Below the pieces are notes generated by a model. It saw nothing but the letters and a program-made list of their open reading frames with translations, was not told the origin of the DNA and made no database searches. Position numbers and translations under genes: made by a program. From Butyrivibrio sp. (GTDB lineage: Bacteria > Bacillota > Clostridia > Lachnospirales > Lachnospiraceae), in contig NZ_JAGBLU010000091.1 of assembly GCF_017635265.1 (NCBI RefSeq), positions 1 to 64,000 on the forward strand: DNA of 64,000 nt, in the 5' to 3' direction. Of this stretch, positions 34,901-43,431 are shown piece by piece; the first letter of the stretch is position 1; each line of letters opens with the position of its first letter.

Positions 34901-36434
34901 GATTTCTGTAAAGCTTGTATCAGAAGCAGGCGTTGGAACTATTGCTTCCGGCGTTGCCAAGGCAGGAGCACAGGTAATTCTGGTATCCGGCTATGACGGG
35001 GGAACAGGCGCAGCTCCTTCATCTTCTGTCCATCACGCAGGACTTCCGTGGGAGCTTGGAGTAAGCGAAGCACATCAGTCTCTTTTGGCCAATGGCTTAA
35101 GAAGTAGAGTAGTGCTTGAGACCGACGGAAAGCTCATGACAGGAAGAGATGTTGCAATCGCAGCACTTCTTGGTGCAGAGGAATTTGGTTTTGCCACAGC
35201 TCCGCTTGTATGCATGGGATGCATGATGATGAGAGTATGCTCAAAAGATACATGCCCTGTGGGAATAGCAACACAAAATGAAGAATTGAGAAAAAGATTT
35301 AAAGGTAAGCCCGAACATGTCATGAACTTTATGCTCTTTGTGGCAAGGCAGCTGCGAGAGATCATGAGCACTCTTGGATTTAGAACCATAGAAGAGATGG
35401 TTGGAAGGACAGATTGCCTTAAGGTCAGGAGCTACGAAGGTAAAGATCCTGCAATCAAGAGGAAAAAAGAGGCAGCGGATCTTGGCAGGATACTTGATAA
35501 AGCTTATGTGGGGAGAAGTGACAACCACTTTAACCCAAGGGATATCTATAACTTTGAACTTGAGAAAACTCTGGACTCAAGGGTACTTATTCCTGAGTAT
35601 GAAAAGAGCAAGAAGAACCTTGAAAAGTCTAAAGCTACATCACAAATAAAAATGAAGGTGGAAATATCAAGTACAGACAGAAGCTTTGGAACGCTTCTCG
35701 GCAGCAGGGTAACAAGAGATTTTGGAATGACACTTGATGATGATTCGGTATACGTTGAAGCTATAGGCGGAGGCGGACAGTCTTTTGGTGCCTTTGTTCC
35801 AAAGGGAGTCACATTAAAGCTTTATGGCGATGCCAATGACGGATTTGGCAAAGGTTTATCAGGAGGTAAAGTTATTGTAAGACCTTCCGAAAAAGCGACG
35901 TACAAGGCTCACGAAAATATCATCATAGGAAATGTTGCTCTTTACGGAGCTACTGCAGGTAAAGCATATGTATGCGGTGTTGCAGGCGAAAGATTCTGCG
36001 TAAGGAACTCCGGCGCAGTAGCTGTAGCAGAGGGCTGCGGCGATCATGGACTTGAATATATGACAGGCGGCAGAGCCGTGATTCTTGGTATGACAGGTAA
36101 AAATTTTGCAGCGGGAATGAGCGGCGGAATAGCTTATGTCCTTGACAGAGAGCATACTCTTTATCTTCGAATGAACAAGGATATGGCATCTCTTTACGAA
36201 GTGACAGAAAAATATGATATTGCTGAGCTCAAGGCAATTTTAGAAGACTACGTAAAAGAGACCGATTCCGAATTTGCCGGAGAAATATTGAATAACTTTG
36301 AAAACTATATTCCTGACTTCAAAAAAATCGTTCCAAATGACTATCAGAAAATGATAACAGCAATCGGTAGATTTGAGGAACAGGGAATAGACCATGAACA
36401 TGCTGTTCTTGAAGCATTTAAGGAACTTGCGTGA
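31905..36434 (+). CDS. gltB: Glutamate synthase large subunit
   Basis: GOGAT alpha chain, 1509 aa, which turns glutamine and 2-oxoglutarate into two glutamates together with GltD. The glutaminase domain follows MEPWMNERDACGIGAV; the Cys in RDACGIG is the nucleophile, exposed after N-terminal processing. The central and FMN domains show SYGSLSKEAHETLA, GEGGEDERRFG, KPGEGGHLPG and VLVSGYDGGTGAAP-like ILVSGYDGGTGAAP. The 3Fe-4S cysteines lie in GCMMMRVCSKDTCPVGIA. The C-terminal GXGXG beta-helix repeats follow (GGGQSFGAF, YVCGVAGERFCVRNSG). ATG 31905 has AAGGAAGG upstream; the earlier start at 31869 lies in the leader helix. Confidence 0.95.
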   Translation: MEPWMNERDACGIGAVINIDGKPDNKVLDDALSIVEKLEHRAGKDATGKVGDGVGILLQISHKFFSKEAKKQGITLKNAGDYGIGMFFLPQDSMKRMFAKRMLEVIAQKENLRVIGWREVPVHPEILGEVAINCMPHIEQCFIERPSDVEAGIPFDRKLYCLRREYEKSSEDTYICSFSSRTIVYKGMFLVGQLRNFYEDLLSSEYVTAIAMVHSRFSTNTTPSWQRAHPYRMIAHNGEINTIRGNSDRMLAREETMSSDMFGEELGKVYPVIASSGSDSAMLDNTLEFLYMNGMDLPLAMMLTIPEPWKHNDFMAQDRKDFYHYYATMMEPWDGPAAVLFTDGEVFGATLDRNGLRPSRYYVTNDNRLILSSEVGVLDIPEESIVKKSRLSPGHMLLVDTKAGRIISDEECKDKYSKAKPYGEWLDRHLLHLGKLSIPNRKIPTHSQVMRDKLYKVFGYSYEDVKNQIMPMAMNGIEPTVSMGTDIPLAMLSQHHQPLFCYFKQLFAQVTNPPIDSLREKVVTDTTVYIGSDGNLLKEKSDNCRVLEVNNPILTGVDLMKIEALDQPGFKVKKISLLYYKNTPMERALEQLDVSVDRAVADGVNIIILSDRGVDENHMPIPSLLAVSSVEQHLVRTKQRTAVSLILESGEPRDVHQIATLLGFGARAIHPYLAQECIAELIDIGILDKDYHTAIADYNKALLGGVVKIAAKMGISTLQSYQSARIFEAIGLSKEFVDKYFTGTTSRVGGIGIAEIGEDVESRHNKAFDPLGLPSDTTLDSIGFHSLRSGEDKEDHMYSPKTIVTLQRAVREGDYERFKEYTQMVDDEDRPHTLRALLSFVPAKEPVPLDEVESEEQIVKRFQTGAMSYGSLSKEAHETLATAMNRLGGKSNTGEGGEDERRFGTEKNSAVKQVASGRFGVTSQYLLSAKEIQIKMAQGAKPGEGGHLPGKKVYPWVAATRFSTPGVALISPPPHHDIYSIEDLAQLIYDLKNANDKARISVKLVSEAGVGTIASGVAKAGAQVILVSGYDGGTGAAPSSSVHHAGLPWELGVSEAHQSLLANGLRSRVVLETDGKLMTGRDVAIAALLGAEEFGFATAPLVCMGCMMMRVCSKDTCPVGIATQNEELRKRFKGKPEHVMNFMLFVARQLREIMSTLGFRTIEEMVGRTDCLKVRSYEGKDPAIKRKKEAADLGRILDKAYVGRSDNHFNPRDIYNFELEKTLDSRVLIPEYEKSKKNLEKSKATSQIKMKVEISSTDRSFGTLLGSRVTRDFGMTLDDDSVYVEAIGGGGQSFGAFVPKGVTLKLYGDANDGFGKGLSGGKVIVRPSEKATYKAHENIIIGNVALYGATAGKAYVCGVAGERFCVRNSGAVAVAEGCGDHGLEYMTGGRAVILGMTGKNFAAGMSGGIAYVLDREHTLYLRMNKDMASLYEVTEKYDIAELKAILEDYVKETDSEFAGEILNNFENYIPDFKKIVPNDYQKMITAIGRFEEQGIDHEHAVLEAFKELA

Positions 36435-36495
36435 CTAAGGAATAGTTTTAACAGGAGCGCAGATAAAATATTGTTTTCAGAGGTGAATAAGGAAT

Positions 36496-38031
36496 ATGGG
36501 AAAAGATACGGGATTTCTTGAATATAAAAGAACTAATAACGGTGATGTACCGCCGGAAGAAAGAATAAAGAATTTTGAAGAATTTCATACTCCTCTTGAT
36601 ACACAGTCAAGAAGGGAACAGGCTGCCAGATGTATGAATTGCGGAGTGCCTTTCTGTCAGTCAGCAATGAACCTTGGAGGAATGGTTACGGGGTGTCCCC
36701 TTCATAACCTGATTCCTGAATGGAATGATGAAATATATAAGGGACATGAAAAACATGCATTTGACAGGCTCTATAAGACAAGCAATTTTCCGGAATTTAC
36801 AGGACGTGTTTGCCCGGCTCTTTGTGAAAAAGCCTGCATGTGCGGACAAAACGGTGATTCAGTTACAGTTCATGATAACGAGCTATACCTTATTGAAACA
36901 GCTTATTCAAAAGGGTATATAAAACCGGTTGTTCCTGCAATCAGAAGCGGTAAAAGGGTGGCAGTTGTAGGAGCCGGACCGTCAGGTCTTGCAGTAGCAG
37001 ATGAGCTTAATCACAGAGGGCATGTGGTAGAAGTATTTGAGAGAGAAGATGAAGTGGGAGGTCTTCTCATGTACGGAATACCTAACATGAAGCTGGATAA
37101 AAGCGTAATAAAGCGCAGAAGAAAGCTTATGGAAGAGGAAGGCGTAATTTTCCACACAGGGGTAAATATCGGGTCTGGTGCTGTGGATAATTCGACTAAA
37201 CCGGGTGAAAATGTGGATAATGAATTATTATCAAAAGATATTTTGGATAGCTTTGATGCGGTTGTCATGTGCTGTGGTGCAAAAAAGCCAAGGCCGCTTG
37301 CTGTTGCTGACCCCGACAGTATAAAGGGCGTATATTATGCAGTGGATTTCCTAACAAGGACAACAAAAGCTCTTTTGAAGAGTGAAGACAGAACTGTAGA
37401 ATCCCTCACAAAGCAAGGCGGTTATATTGATGCTCACGGAAAGAATGTGGTCATAGTCGGCGGAGGTGATACAGGCAATGACTGCATAGGAACAGTTGTA
37501 AGAATGGGAGCAAAATCCGTAACAGCACTGGAAATGATGCCCAAGCCTCCGGTTGAAAGGGCAGCGAATAACCCATGGCCTGAATGGCCCAAAACTCTAA
37601 AGACTGACTACGGACATGAAGAAGCAATCTATGTATATGGCAGCGATCCAAGAGTTTTTGAAACTACTGTAAAGAATGTAGTTACCGATAAAAAAGGCAA
37701 TATCAAGCAGCTTGAAACTGTAAAAGTTTCTTTCAAAGACGGAAAACTAACAGAAGTCCCCGGCTCAGAGAAGACACTAAAGTGCGATATCTTGCTGATA
37801 GCAGCAGGTTTTATCGGCTGTGAAGATTATTCGGCAGATGTCTTCTCTCTAAAGAGAAGTCCCCGTGGCACCATAGTAACTGAACAGGACAGTTACCACA
37901 TCCCAAACACCAAAATCTTTTCGGCAGGAGATATGCACCGTGGCCAATCCCTGGTAGTATGGGCCATCGCCGAAGGCAGAGCCTGCGCCAAAGAAGTTGA
38001 CGAGTACCTGATGGGCTACACCAACCTATAA
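36496..38031 (+). CDS. gltD: Glutamate synthase small subunit
   Basis: 511-aa GOGAT beta chain; passes electrons from NAD(P)H through FAD and 4Fe-4S centres to GltB. The N-terminal cysteine motifs [21 protein letters not shown] and [12 protein letters not shown] are intact. The two Rossmann motifs are [17 protein letters not shown] (FAD) and [16 protein letters not shown] (NADPH). It follows gltB by 61 bp and ends at a strong terminator, closing the nitrogen block. Confidence 0.95.
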   Translation: MGKDTGFLEYKRTNNGDVPPEERIKNFEEFHTPLDTQSRREQAARCMNCGVPFCQSAMNLGGMVTGCPLHNLIPEWNDEIYKGHEKHAFDRLYKTSNFPEFTGRVCPALCEKACMCGQNGDSVTVHDNELYLIETAYSKGYIKPVVPAIRSGKRVAVVGAGPSGLAVADELNHRGHVVEVFEREDEVGGLLMYGIPNMKLDKSVIKRRRKLMEEEGVIFHTGVNIGSGAVDNSTKPGENVDNELLSKDILDSFDAVVMCCGAKKPRPLAVADPDSIKGVYYAVDFLTRTTKALLKSEDRTVESLTKQGGYIDAHGKNVVIVGGGDTGNDCIGTVVRMGAKSVTALEMMPKPPVERAANNPWPEWPKTLKTDYGHEEAIYVYGSDPRVFETTVKNVVTDKKGNIKQLETVKVSFKDGKLTEVPGSEKTLKCDILLIAAGFIGCEDYSADVFSLKRSPRGTIVTEQDSYHIPNTKIFSAGDMHRGQSLVVWAIAEGRACAKEVDEYLMGYTNL

Positions 38032-38032
38032 G

Positions 38033-38070
38033 AACATCCCGGCATGGGCTGCACCTGCCGGGATGTTTTT
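38033..38070 (+). terminator. Intrinsic terminator after gltD
   Basis: AACATCCCGGCA pairs perfectly with TGCCGGGATGTT, followed by TTTTTG. It lies directly after the gltD stop. Confidence 0.9.
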
Positions 38071-38132
38071 GCAGGCGTTAAAATGTGCTATAGTTAGGGA
38101 AGCTAAAAAAGGTTTTAGGAGTGATGTGAGTT

Positions 38133-39782
38133 ATGAAAAGGAAAAGTGTGAGGGCATTTACAGCTGTCGTGGCAGCCGCAATGCTTGTTTGTGCTTGTGG
38201 GAATGAAGATGCTGCGGAGGAAAGCGTACAGACAGAGGATATTTCCGGTGAAGCTGTAAGCACTGATAAGGAAGATGCAGATAGTGATTCAGTAAGTGAG
38301 CAAAAGGATATTACTGTAGTAAAGCATAAAGTTACCTGCAGCGTTGATGGAAAAGAGAGAGCAATAGGCGAGTACCCGGGAATAGTTCTTTCCGATGATT
38401 ATAAGACCAGATACCCGGAACTTGCTACGTGTATTGGCGAGATAAACGAGGGCTGGGAGAAATCAATCAAGCAGAATGTTTCAGAGTATGCGAGATTTGC
38501 TGTTGATGCACAGGATTATTTGCCTGATGCGGTATTTGAAAGTGATATTACCATAAGTATAGACAGGGCAGACGACAAGCTCTTTACGATTCTTATAAGT
38601 TTCTATGATGAATCCGGCGGAGCTCATCCCAATCACGGAACAACTTCTTTCAATATCGATCCGTCAACAGGTGCTGAACTTAGCTTGAGTCAGGTACTTG
38701 ATAATGATGAAAACATTGCATCAATAATAAGAGATGAGCTTACAAAAGAGTATCCGGATCAGGCTGAAGAATTTGACAGCTACTACTATCAGGGTGAAGG
38801 CGATGACAGCGATGTTTTCAAGCAGAAGTATATCGATGGAACGTATAATTTCTCTGTTAATGGAGACGGGCTCTATATCTTTTTCTCACCATATGATATA
38901 GCAAGTTATGCAGCTGGCTACATGGAGATAACTCTTTCTCCTGATAAGTATCCTGACCTGATTAAAAGCGAATACATTTTAAGTCAGCCTCAGGATATGG
39001 AAAAAATAGTTGAAACAAAAGATGGGGAAAGCTTTGAAGTTGAGGCTATTGAGGAAGGATTTGGCAGTACCGAAGATAACGGAGTTATTCTTGATAATCC
39101 GACATGGGACAGATATGTTTCTGATGAAGCAGGGCAGCCTTCAGATCATCACATCTCTTTGACCATGTCAAAAGAAGAAAAGACAGATTGGTTAAATACG
39201 GAGAACTGGGCTGATGAACATGGATTTGATTATGCCAGCCCTGAGTATAGTGATGACGACTACTATTATCTTCCATTTAATCCTGTAGAATATGACTACA
39301 TGTATAATGCGATTGAGGTATACGATAAAAATATAACCAGATCTTTTTGCAATTATGATCTGTCTCTTTTGTGTAATGGAGAAGATGATGAGGAACATAA
39401 GTATTCAAATGTGACTCAGTACATCAGATTTGCAAAGTTGATTGACAATATTCTTTATGTTGAAATCAGCCATCAGGGATATGCTAAAGAGGAGCAAAAA
39501 TCAGCCTACATTGCTGCTATAGATATCGATACGGACAAGTTACTGTTTAAGACAGAACCTCTTACAGCAAATGCCGCAAATTTCTGCATCATAGACGACA
39601 CAATAGTATGTGGCTATGGATTTACCGAAGAACCGGATTATATTTATCTTCTTGATAAAAATACAGGGGAAAGAGTAGAGACCATTCCTGTTAATTCAGC
39701 TGCCGAGCAGTTTGAAGTTGTGGGTGATACCCTCTATGTTGCTACATATAATACCGCATATGAATTTAATATAAACAGATAA
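38133..39782 (+). CDS. Lipoprotein with DUF3298/RsiV-like domain and C-terminal propeller-like part
   Basis: 549 aa. A lipoprotein signal peptide ends LVCACG (lipobox Cys about residue 22), then an acidic linker to about 65. Residues of about 70-290 fit the DUF4163/DUF3298 pair seen in RsiV and PdaC: EINEGWEKSIKQ, ISFYDESGGAHPNHGTTSFN, IDPSTGAELSLSQVL. The rest has strand-rich repeats (DDTIVCGYGFTEEPDYIYLLDKNTGERVE; GDTLYVATYN) suggesting part of a beta-propeller. Probably exposed on the outside of the membrane; binding or sensing of cell-wall material is a guess. GGAGTGATG precedes the start. It is monocistronic between two terminators. Confidence 0.65.
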   Translation: MKRKSVRAFTAVVAAAMLVCACGNEDAAEESVQTEDISGEAVSTDKEDADSDSVSEQKDITVVKHKVTCSVDGKERAIGEYPGIVLSDDYKTRYPELATCIGEINEGWEKSIKQNVSEYARFAVDAQDYLPDAVFESDITISIDRADDKLFTILISFYDESGGAHPNHGTTSFNIDPSTGAELSLSQVLDNDENIASIIRDELTKEYPDQAEEFDSYYYQGEGDDSDVFKQKYIDGTYNFSVNGDGLYIFFSPYDIASYAAGYMEITLSPDKYPDLIKSEYILSQPQDMEKIVETKDGESFEVEAIEEGFGSTEDNGVILDNPTWDRYVSDEAGQPSDHHISLTMSKEEKTDWLNTENWADEHGFDYASPEYSDDDYYYLPFNPVEYDYMYNAIEVYDKNITRSFCNYDLSLLCNGEDDEEHKYSNVTQYIRFAKLIDNILYVEISHQGYAKEEQKSAYIAAIDIDTDKLLFKTEPLTANAANFCIIDDTIVCGYGFTEEPDYIYLLDKNTGERVETIPVNSAAEQFEVVGDTLYVATYNTAYEFNINR

Positions 39783-39826
39783 AAAGACGGCATCCTGCAT
39801 AATTATTGCGGGATGCCGTTTTTAGC
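39781..39826. terminator. Bidirectional terminator between the lipoprotein gene and mgtE
   Basis: AAAAAGACGGCATCC (39781-39795) pairs with GGATGCCGTTTTT (39811-39823). A-run on one side and T-run on the other serve both converging genes. Confidence 0.85.
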
Positions 39827-39855
39827 AGGCATATTTATTTACATTCATATCTCAT

Positions 39856-41220
39856 TTATATGACCAGATGAAGAGCTCTTGTTGCAATGTTGAAATAAAC
39901 CAGCAGTGAAAGAGCATCCACAATAGTTGTAATAAATGGACTTGCCATTACCGCCGGGTCAAAGCCAAGGCGTGATGCCAGCATAGGAAGGCAACAACCG
40001 ACAAGCTTGGCTATGAGAACCACAATAAGCAGTGTAAGGCAAATAACAGCTGCAACTGTAATTGAAAGTCTGTCAAAGAATATCAGTTTTAAAAAGTTAG
40101 CAGCAGCAAGAGTCAGACCACATAAAACAGCGACTCTGATCTCTTTCCAGATTATTTTGAAGATATCTTCAAATTCAATCTCTTTAAGAGAAAGTCCACG
40201 GATAATTGATACACTGGCCTGAGAACCTGCATTACCACCGGTATCCATAAGCATTGGGATATATGCAGTGAGGATTACATATGCTGAAAGAGCATCCTCG
40301 AAGCCTGTGATGATGGCACCTGTAAAAGTAGCGCTAATCATCAGGAATAATAGCCATGGTATTCTGCTCTTATATGTCTCAAAAATGCCTACCTTCGGAT
40401 AAGGCTTATCTGATGGCACGATAGCTGCCATCTTTTCGATATCCTCTGTTGCCTCTTCTTCGAGAATGTCTACTACGTCATCAATTGTGATGATACCGAC
40501 CATACGGCTTTCGTTATCTACTACAGGCATTGCTGTAAATCCGTATTTTTGGAAGGCTCTGGCAGCTTCCTCCTGGTCAGTCATGGTATTGATACTGATG
40601 ACATTGGTATTCATTATGTCGCCGATAATCTCATCCGGTTTCATAATGAGAAGATACCTTAGAGCAACAGTTCCAACCAGCACTTTTTGTCTTGTTACAA
40701 CGTAACAGATGTTAATGGTCTCGGAATCTACACCCTTTTTCCTGATCCTGTCAATTGCATCCGAAACTGTCATGTCTTCCCTGAGGTCAACATACTCCAC
40801 AGTCATAATGCTTCCGGCAGAATCCTCAGGATACTGGAGAAGGTGATTTATATCAGCTCTTGTTTCAGGGCTTGCATTGGCCAGAATGCGCTTAACAACG
40901 CTTGCAGGCATTTCCTCCAAGAGGTCAGTTGCATCATCGGCCATCAGATTGTCAATAATGTTGGAAGCTTCCCGATCAGATAGAGAACGGATGATATATT
41001 GCTGTGCATCCAATTCCAGATCAGCGAAAACATCAGCAGCCATGTCCTTGGGAAGGATTCTGAACATTTTAAGAGAATCCTCGTTTTCCATCTCACCCAT
41101 AGCAGTAGCGATATCTACTGTGTTCATCTCAGAGATGGTCTGGCGAAGCTTGGTGTACTGTCTGGATTCAAGAAGCTCTTGTAAGATTTCAGCGACTGTC
41201 TTTTCTTCTTGTAATTCCAT
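39856..41220 (-). CDS. mgtE: Magnesium transporter MgtE
   Basis: 454 aa. The N-terminal superhelical domain carries repeats such as DMAADVFADLELDAQQYIIRSL and DDATDLLEEMP. Then come two CBS domains (SIMTVEYVDLREDMTV, DIMNTNVISINTMTD, MVGIITIDDVVDILEEE) that gate the pore by magnesium binding. Five C-terminal membrane helices include MDTGGNAGSQAS, the conserved pore motif. ATG at 41220 has AGGAG upstream. Its start codon lies inside a 41-codon upstream ORF (see 41189-41314), which suggests translation-linked control. No M-box riboswitch was found. Confidence 0.92.
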   Translation of the reverse strand: MELQEEKTVAEILQELLESRQYTKLRQTISEMNTVDIATAMGEMENEDSLKMFRILPKDMAADVFADLELDAQQYIIRSLSDREASNIIDNLMADDATDLLEEMPASVVKRILANASPETRADINHLLQYPEDSAGSIMTVEYVDLREDMTVSDAIDRIRKKGVDSETINICYVVTRQKVLVGTVALRYLLIMKPDEIIGDIMNTNVISINTMTDQEEAARAFQKYGFTAMPVVDNESRMVGIITIDDVVDILEEEATEDIEKMAAIVPSDKPYPKVGIFETYKSRIPWLLFLMISATFTGAIITGFEDALSAYVILTAYIPMLMDTGGNAGSQASVSIIRGLSLKEIEFEDIFKIIWKEIRVAVLCGLTLAAANFLKLIFFDRLSITVAAVICLTLLIVVLIAKLVGCCLPMLASRLGFDPAVMASPFITTIVDALSLLVYFNIATRALHLVI

Positions 41221-41314
41221 GATAATAATCTCCTATGAATTTGTTGTTGGTGGTTAAATTGGTACTTCGACCAGGAGCAGGATCACTACTGCATATATGT
41301 GAATCTGACTTCAT
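41189..41314 (-). CDS. Upstream ORF overlapping the mgtE start (leader peptide candidate)
   Basis: Read on the minus strand, ATG 41314 follows AAAGGTGGTGG and opens a 41-codon frame starting MKSDSHICSSDPAPGRS and ending 30 nt inside mgtE. The DPAP run is of the acidic-proline kind that destabilises ribosomes at low magnesium in the enterobacterial leader peptide MgtL. The ribosome site of this ORF can pair with sequence just before mgtE (41249-41255). Whether it is translated is unknown; a second 15-codon frame starts at about 41333. Confidence 0.35.
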   Translation of the reverse strand: MKSDSHICSSDPAPGRSTNLTTNNKFIGDYYHGITRRKDSR

Positions 41315-41324
41315 TAAAACCACC
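41249..41324 (-). promoter_or_regulatory. mgtE leader helix sequestering the upstream-ORF ribosome site
   Basis: On the minus strand GGTGGTT (41324-41318), which is part of the upstream ORF's ribosome site, pairs with AACCACC (41255-41249), about 20 nt before the mgtE ribosome site. Ribosomes passing along the upstream ORF would open it. Confidence 0.4.
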
Positions 41325-41449
41325 ACCTTTCATACGAGATTTTGTACCGTGTTTAATGTAACACAATTTCTCTCAAAAATAAATAAACAATTTAAATGGA
41401 AAAATGATCAGTTTAGCGTTATAGTAATATTATAGTTGGAGGTGCAAAA

Positions 41450-41932
41450 ATGGGGATTTTTGACAAGTTATTCAAGGGGAATAAAATCGATATTTCGTCA
41501 CCTGTCAATGGTGAACTTGTACCAATAGAAAATGTTAGCGATCCGACTTTTGCCCAGGAGATGATAGGTAAAGGTGTTGCTATAGAGCCTGTAGACGGCA
41601 AGTTCTATGCCCCTGCAGACGGCAAACTGGTAGCTCTTTTTCCGACAGGTCACGCCTATGCCATGACAACTGTTGATGGAGCAGAAGTTCTGGTTCATAT
41701 CGGCATTGATACTGTCAAACTTAATGGACAGTACTATACTGTCAAGGCCAAACAGGGCGATGATGTGAAAAAAGGCGATCTGATCGTCGAAGTAGATCTT
41801 GAAGGCGTAAAAAAAGCCGGTTTTGAGGTGATTACGCCGGTCATTATTTCTAATTCCGGAAAATTTTCCAAATTTGAAAAGAAAAGCGGAAGTGTTAGCG
41901 CTGGTGATACAGTAGTTCTTTTAACTCGTTAA
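41450..41932 (+). CDS. PTS glucose-type EIIA domain protein
   Basis: 160 aa, a free-standing EIIA of the glucose/GlcNAc family (Crr-like). The two active-site histidines are in FPTGHAYAM and LVHIGIDTVKLNG; the latter is phosphorylated by HPr. The motif SPVNGELVPIENVSDPTFAQEMIGKGVA is typical. GGAGGTG precedes the ATG. It lies 42 bp upstream of the EIICB gene and supplies the IIA domain that protein lacks. Confidence 0.9.
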   Translation: MGIFDKLFKGNKIDISSPVNGELVPIENVSDPTFAQEMIGKGVAIEPVDGKFYAPADGKLVALFPTGHAYAMTTVDGAEVLVHIGIDTVKLNGQYYTVKAKQGDDVKKGDLIVEVDLEGVKKAGFEVITPVIISNSGKFSKFEKKSGSVSAGDTVVLLTR

Positions 41933-41974
41933 TCATTGTAATGTAAATTACAATTTAATAAGGAGGAAAAAAGT

Positions 41975-43414
41975 ATGATGAAGTATTTACAGAAGATCGG
42001 GAAATCCCTGATGCTTCCGGTGGCCGTTTTGCCGGCAGCAGGTATTTTGTACGGTATTGGCTATTGGATTGATCCTTCCGGTTGGGGAGCAAACAGTCTG
42101 GTTGCAGCTTATTTTATCAAAGCAGCATCTGCGATCATCGACCAGATTCCTATTTTGTTTGCCATTGGTGTATCTGTTGGAATGGCAAAAGATCACGATG
42201 GAACAAGTGCTCTTTCCGGTCTGGTTTCGTTTCTGATGATCACTACTCTTTTAAGCACGGGAGCTGTTGCAATGTACAAAGGTGTTGATCCATCTGAAGT
42301 TCCTGCAGCTTTTGGTAAGATCAGTAACGCATTCATCGGTATTCTTGCAGGTATTATCGGATCAAGCTGCTACAACAGATACAAAGACACCAAACTTCCT
42401 GATTGGCTTGCTTTCTTTAGTGGAAAGAGATGCGTTGCTATTGTTACAGCAGGTGCATCAATAGTTTGCTCTGTTATCCTGTATTTCATATGGCCACTTA
42501 TTTATGCTGCTCTTGTAGCTTTTGGAACAGCTATTTTGGGACTTGGCCCTATAGGAGCAGGCATCTATGCCATGCTTAACCGTGCACTTATTCCTCTTGG
42601 TCTCCACCATGCTCTTAATGCGGTGTTCTGGTTTGATACAGCAGGAATCAATGACCTTGGTCTTTTCTGGTCAGGAGCAGACGGAGCGGTTAAAGGCGTT
42701 ACAGGCCAGTACATGACAGGATTCTTCCCGGTTATGATGTTTGGTCTTCCTGCCGGAGCTCTTGCTATGTATCACACAGCAAAAGACAGCAAGAAGAAAG
42801 CAGCAGCTTCTCTCCTTCTTGCAGGTGCTCTGGCATCATTCTTTACAGGAATTACTGAACCACTTGAGTTTGCATTCATGTTCATGGCTCCGGGACTTTA
42901 TCTTGTACATGCAGCTCTTACAGGTATTTCTGCAATCGTATGTGCGCTTCTTCCGCTTAGACTGGGCTTCAATTTCTCAGCGGGTTTTGTAGACTGGTTC
43001 CTGAGTTTTAAAGCGCCTATGGCAGTTAATCCATGGCTCCTTATTCCTGTAGGACTTGTATTTGCAGTTATTTACTACTTTGTATTCCGCTTTGTTATCA
43101 TTAAGTTTGATCTAAAGACACCGGGGCGCGAAGATGATGAAGAAGATGAGAATAACATTGAACTTGCCGGTGATGACTTTACAACAATGGCCAAGTTTGT
43201 ATTAGAAGGACTTGGCGGAAAAGAGAATATCAAGGAACTTGATTATTGTGCAACGAGAGTTCGTGTGGAAGTTAACGATTATACTCAGGTTGATGAAAAG
43301 ATTATCAAGAAAGCCGGTGTTGCCGGAGTTGTTCGTCCATCAAAGTCAACTGTTCAGGTAATTGTAGGACCAAAGGTACAGTTTGTTCATGATGAGATCA
43401 AGAAGATGATGTGA
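41975..43414 (+). CDS. nagE: PTS N-acetylglucosamine EIICB component
   Basis: 479 aa. The IIC domain (about 1-370) has the NagE features LHHALNAVFWFDTAG, GFFPVMMFGLPAGALAMYHTAK and the sugar-binding GITEPLEFAFMF. The IIB domain (about 400-479) carries the phosphorylated Cys in LDYCATRVRVEV. The linker FDLKTPGRED is characteristic of NagE. No IIA domain is fused; the preceding gene provides it. GlcNAc is the likely substrate; glucose cannot be excluded. AAGGAGG precedes the start. It converges on the flagellin gene with a gap of only 17 bp. Confidence 0.85.
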   Translation: MMKYLQKIGKSLMLPVAVLPAAGILYGIGYWIDPSGWGANSLVAAYFIKAASAIIDQIPILFAIGVSVGMAKDHDGTSALSGLVSFLMITTLLSTGAVAMYKGVDPSEVPAAFGKISNAFIGILAGIIGSSCYNRYKDTKLPDWLAFFSGKRCVAIVTAGASIVCSVILYFIWPLIYAALVAFGTAILGLGPIGAGIYAMLNRALIPLGLHHALNAVFWFDTAGINDLGLFWSGADGAVKGVTGQYMTGFFPVMMFGLPAGALAMYHTAKDSKKKAAASLLLAGALASFFTGITEPLEFAFMFMAPGLYLVHAALTGISAIVCALLPLRLGFNFSAGFVDWFLSFKAPMAVNPWLLIPVGLVFAVIYYFVFRFVIIKFDLKTPGREDDEEDENNIELAGDDFTTMAKFVLEGLGGKENIKELDYCATRVRVEVNDYTQVDEKIIKKAGVAGVVRPSKSTVQVIVGPKVQFVHDEIKKMM

Positions 43415-43431
43415 AAAGCATCATCGACTAA

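Noticed and set aside
41221..41449. M-box magnesium riboswitch ahead of mgtE
   Set aside because: The leader is too short and shows none of the conserved M-box core segments; the upstream ORF and its helix describe it better.
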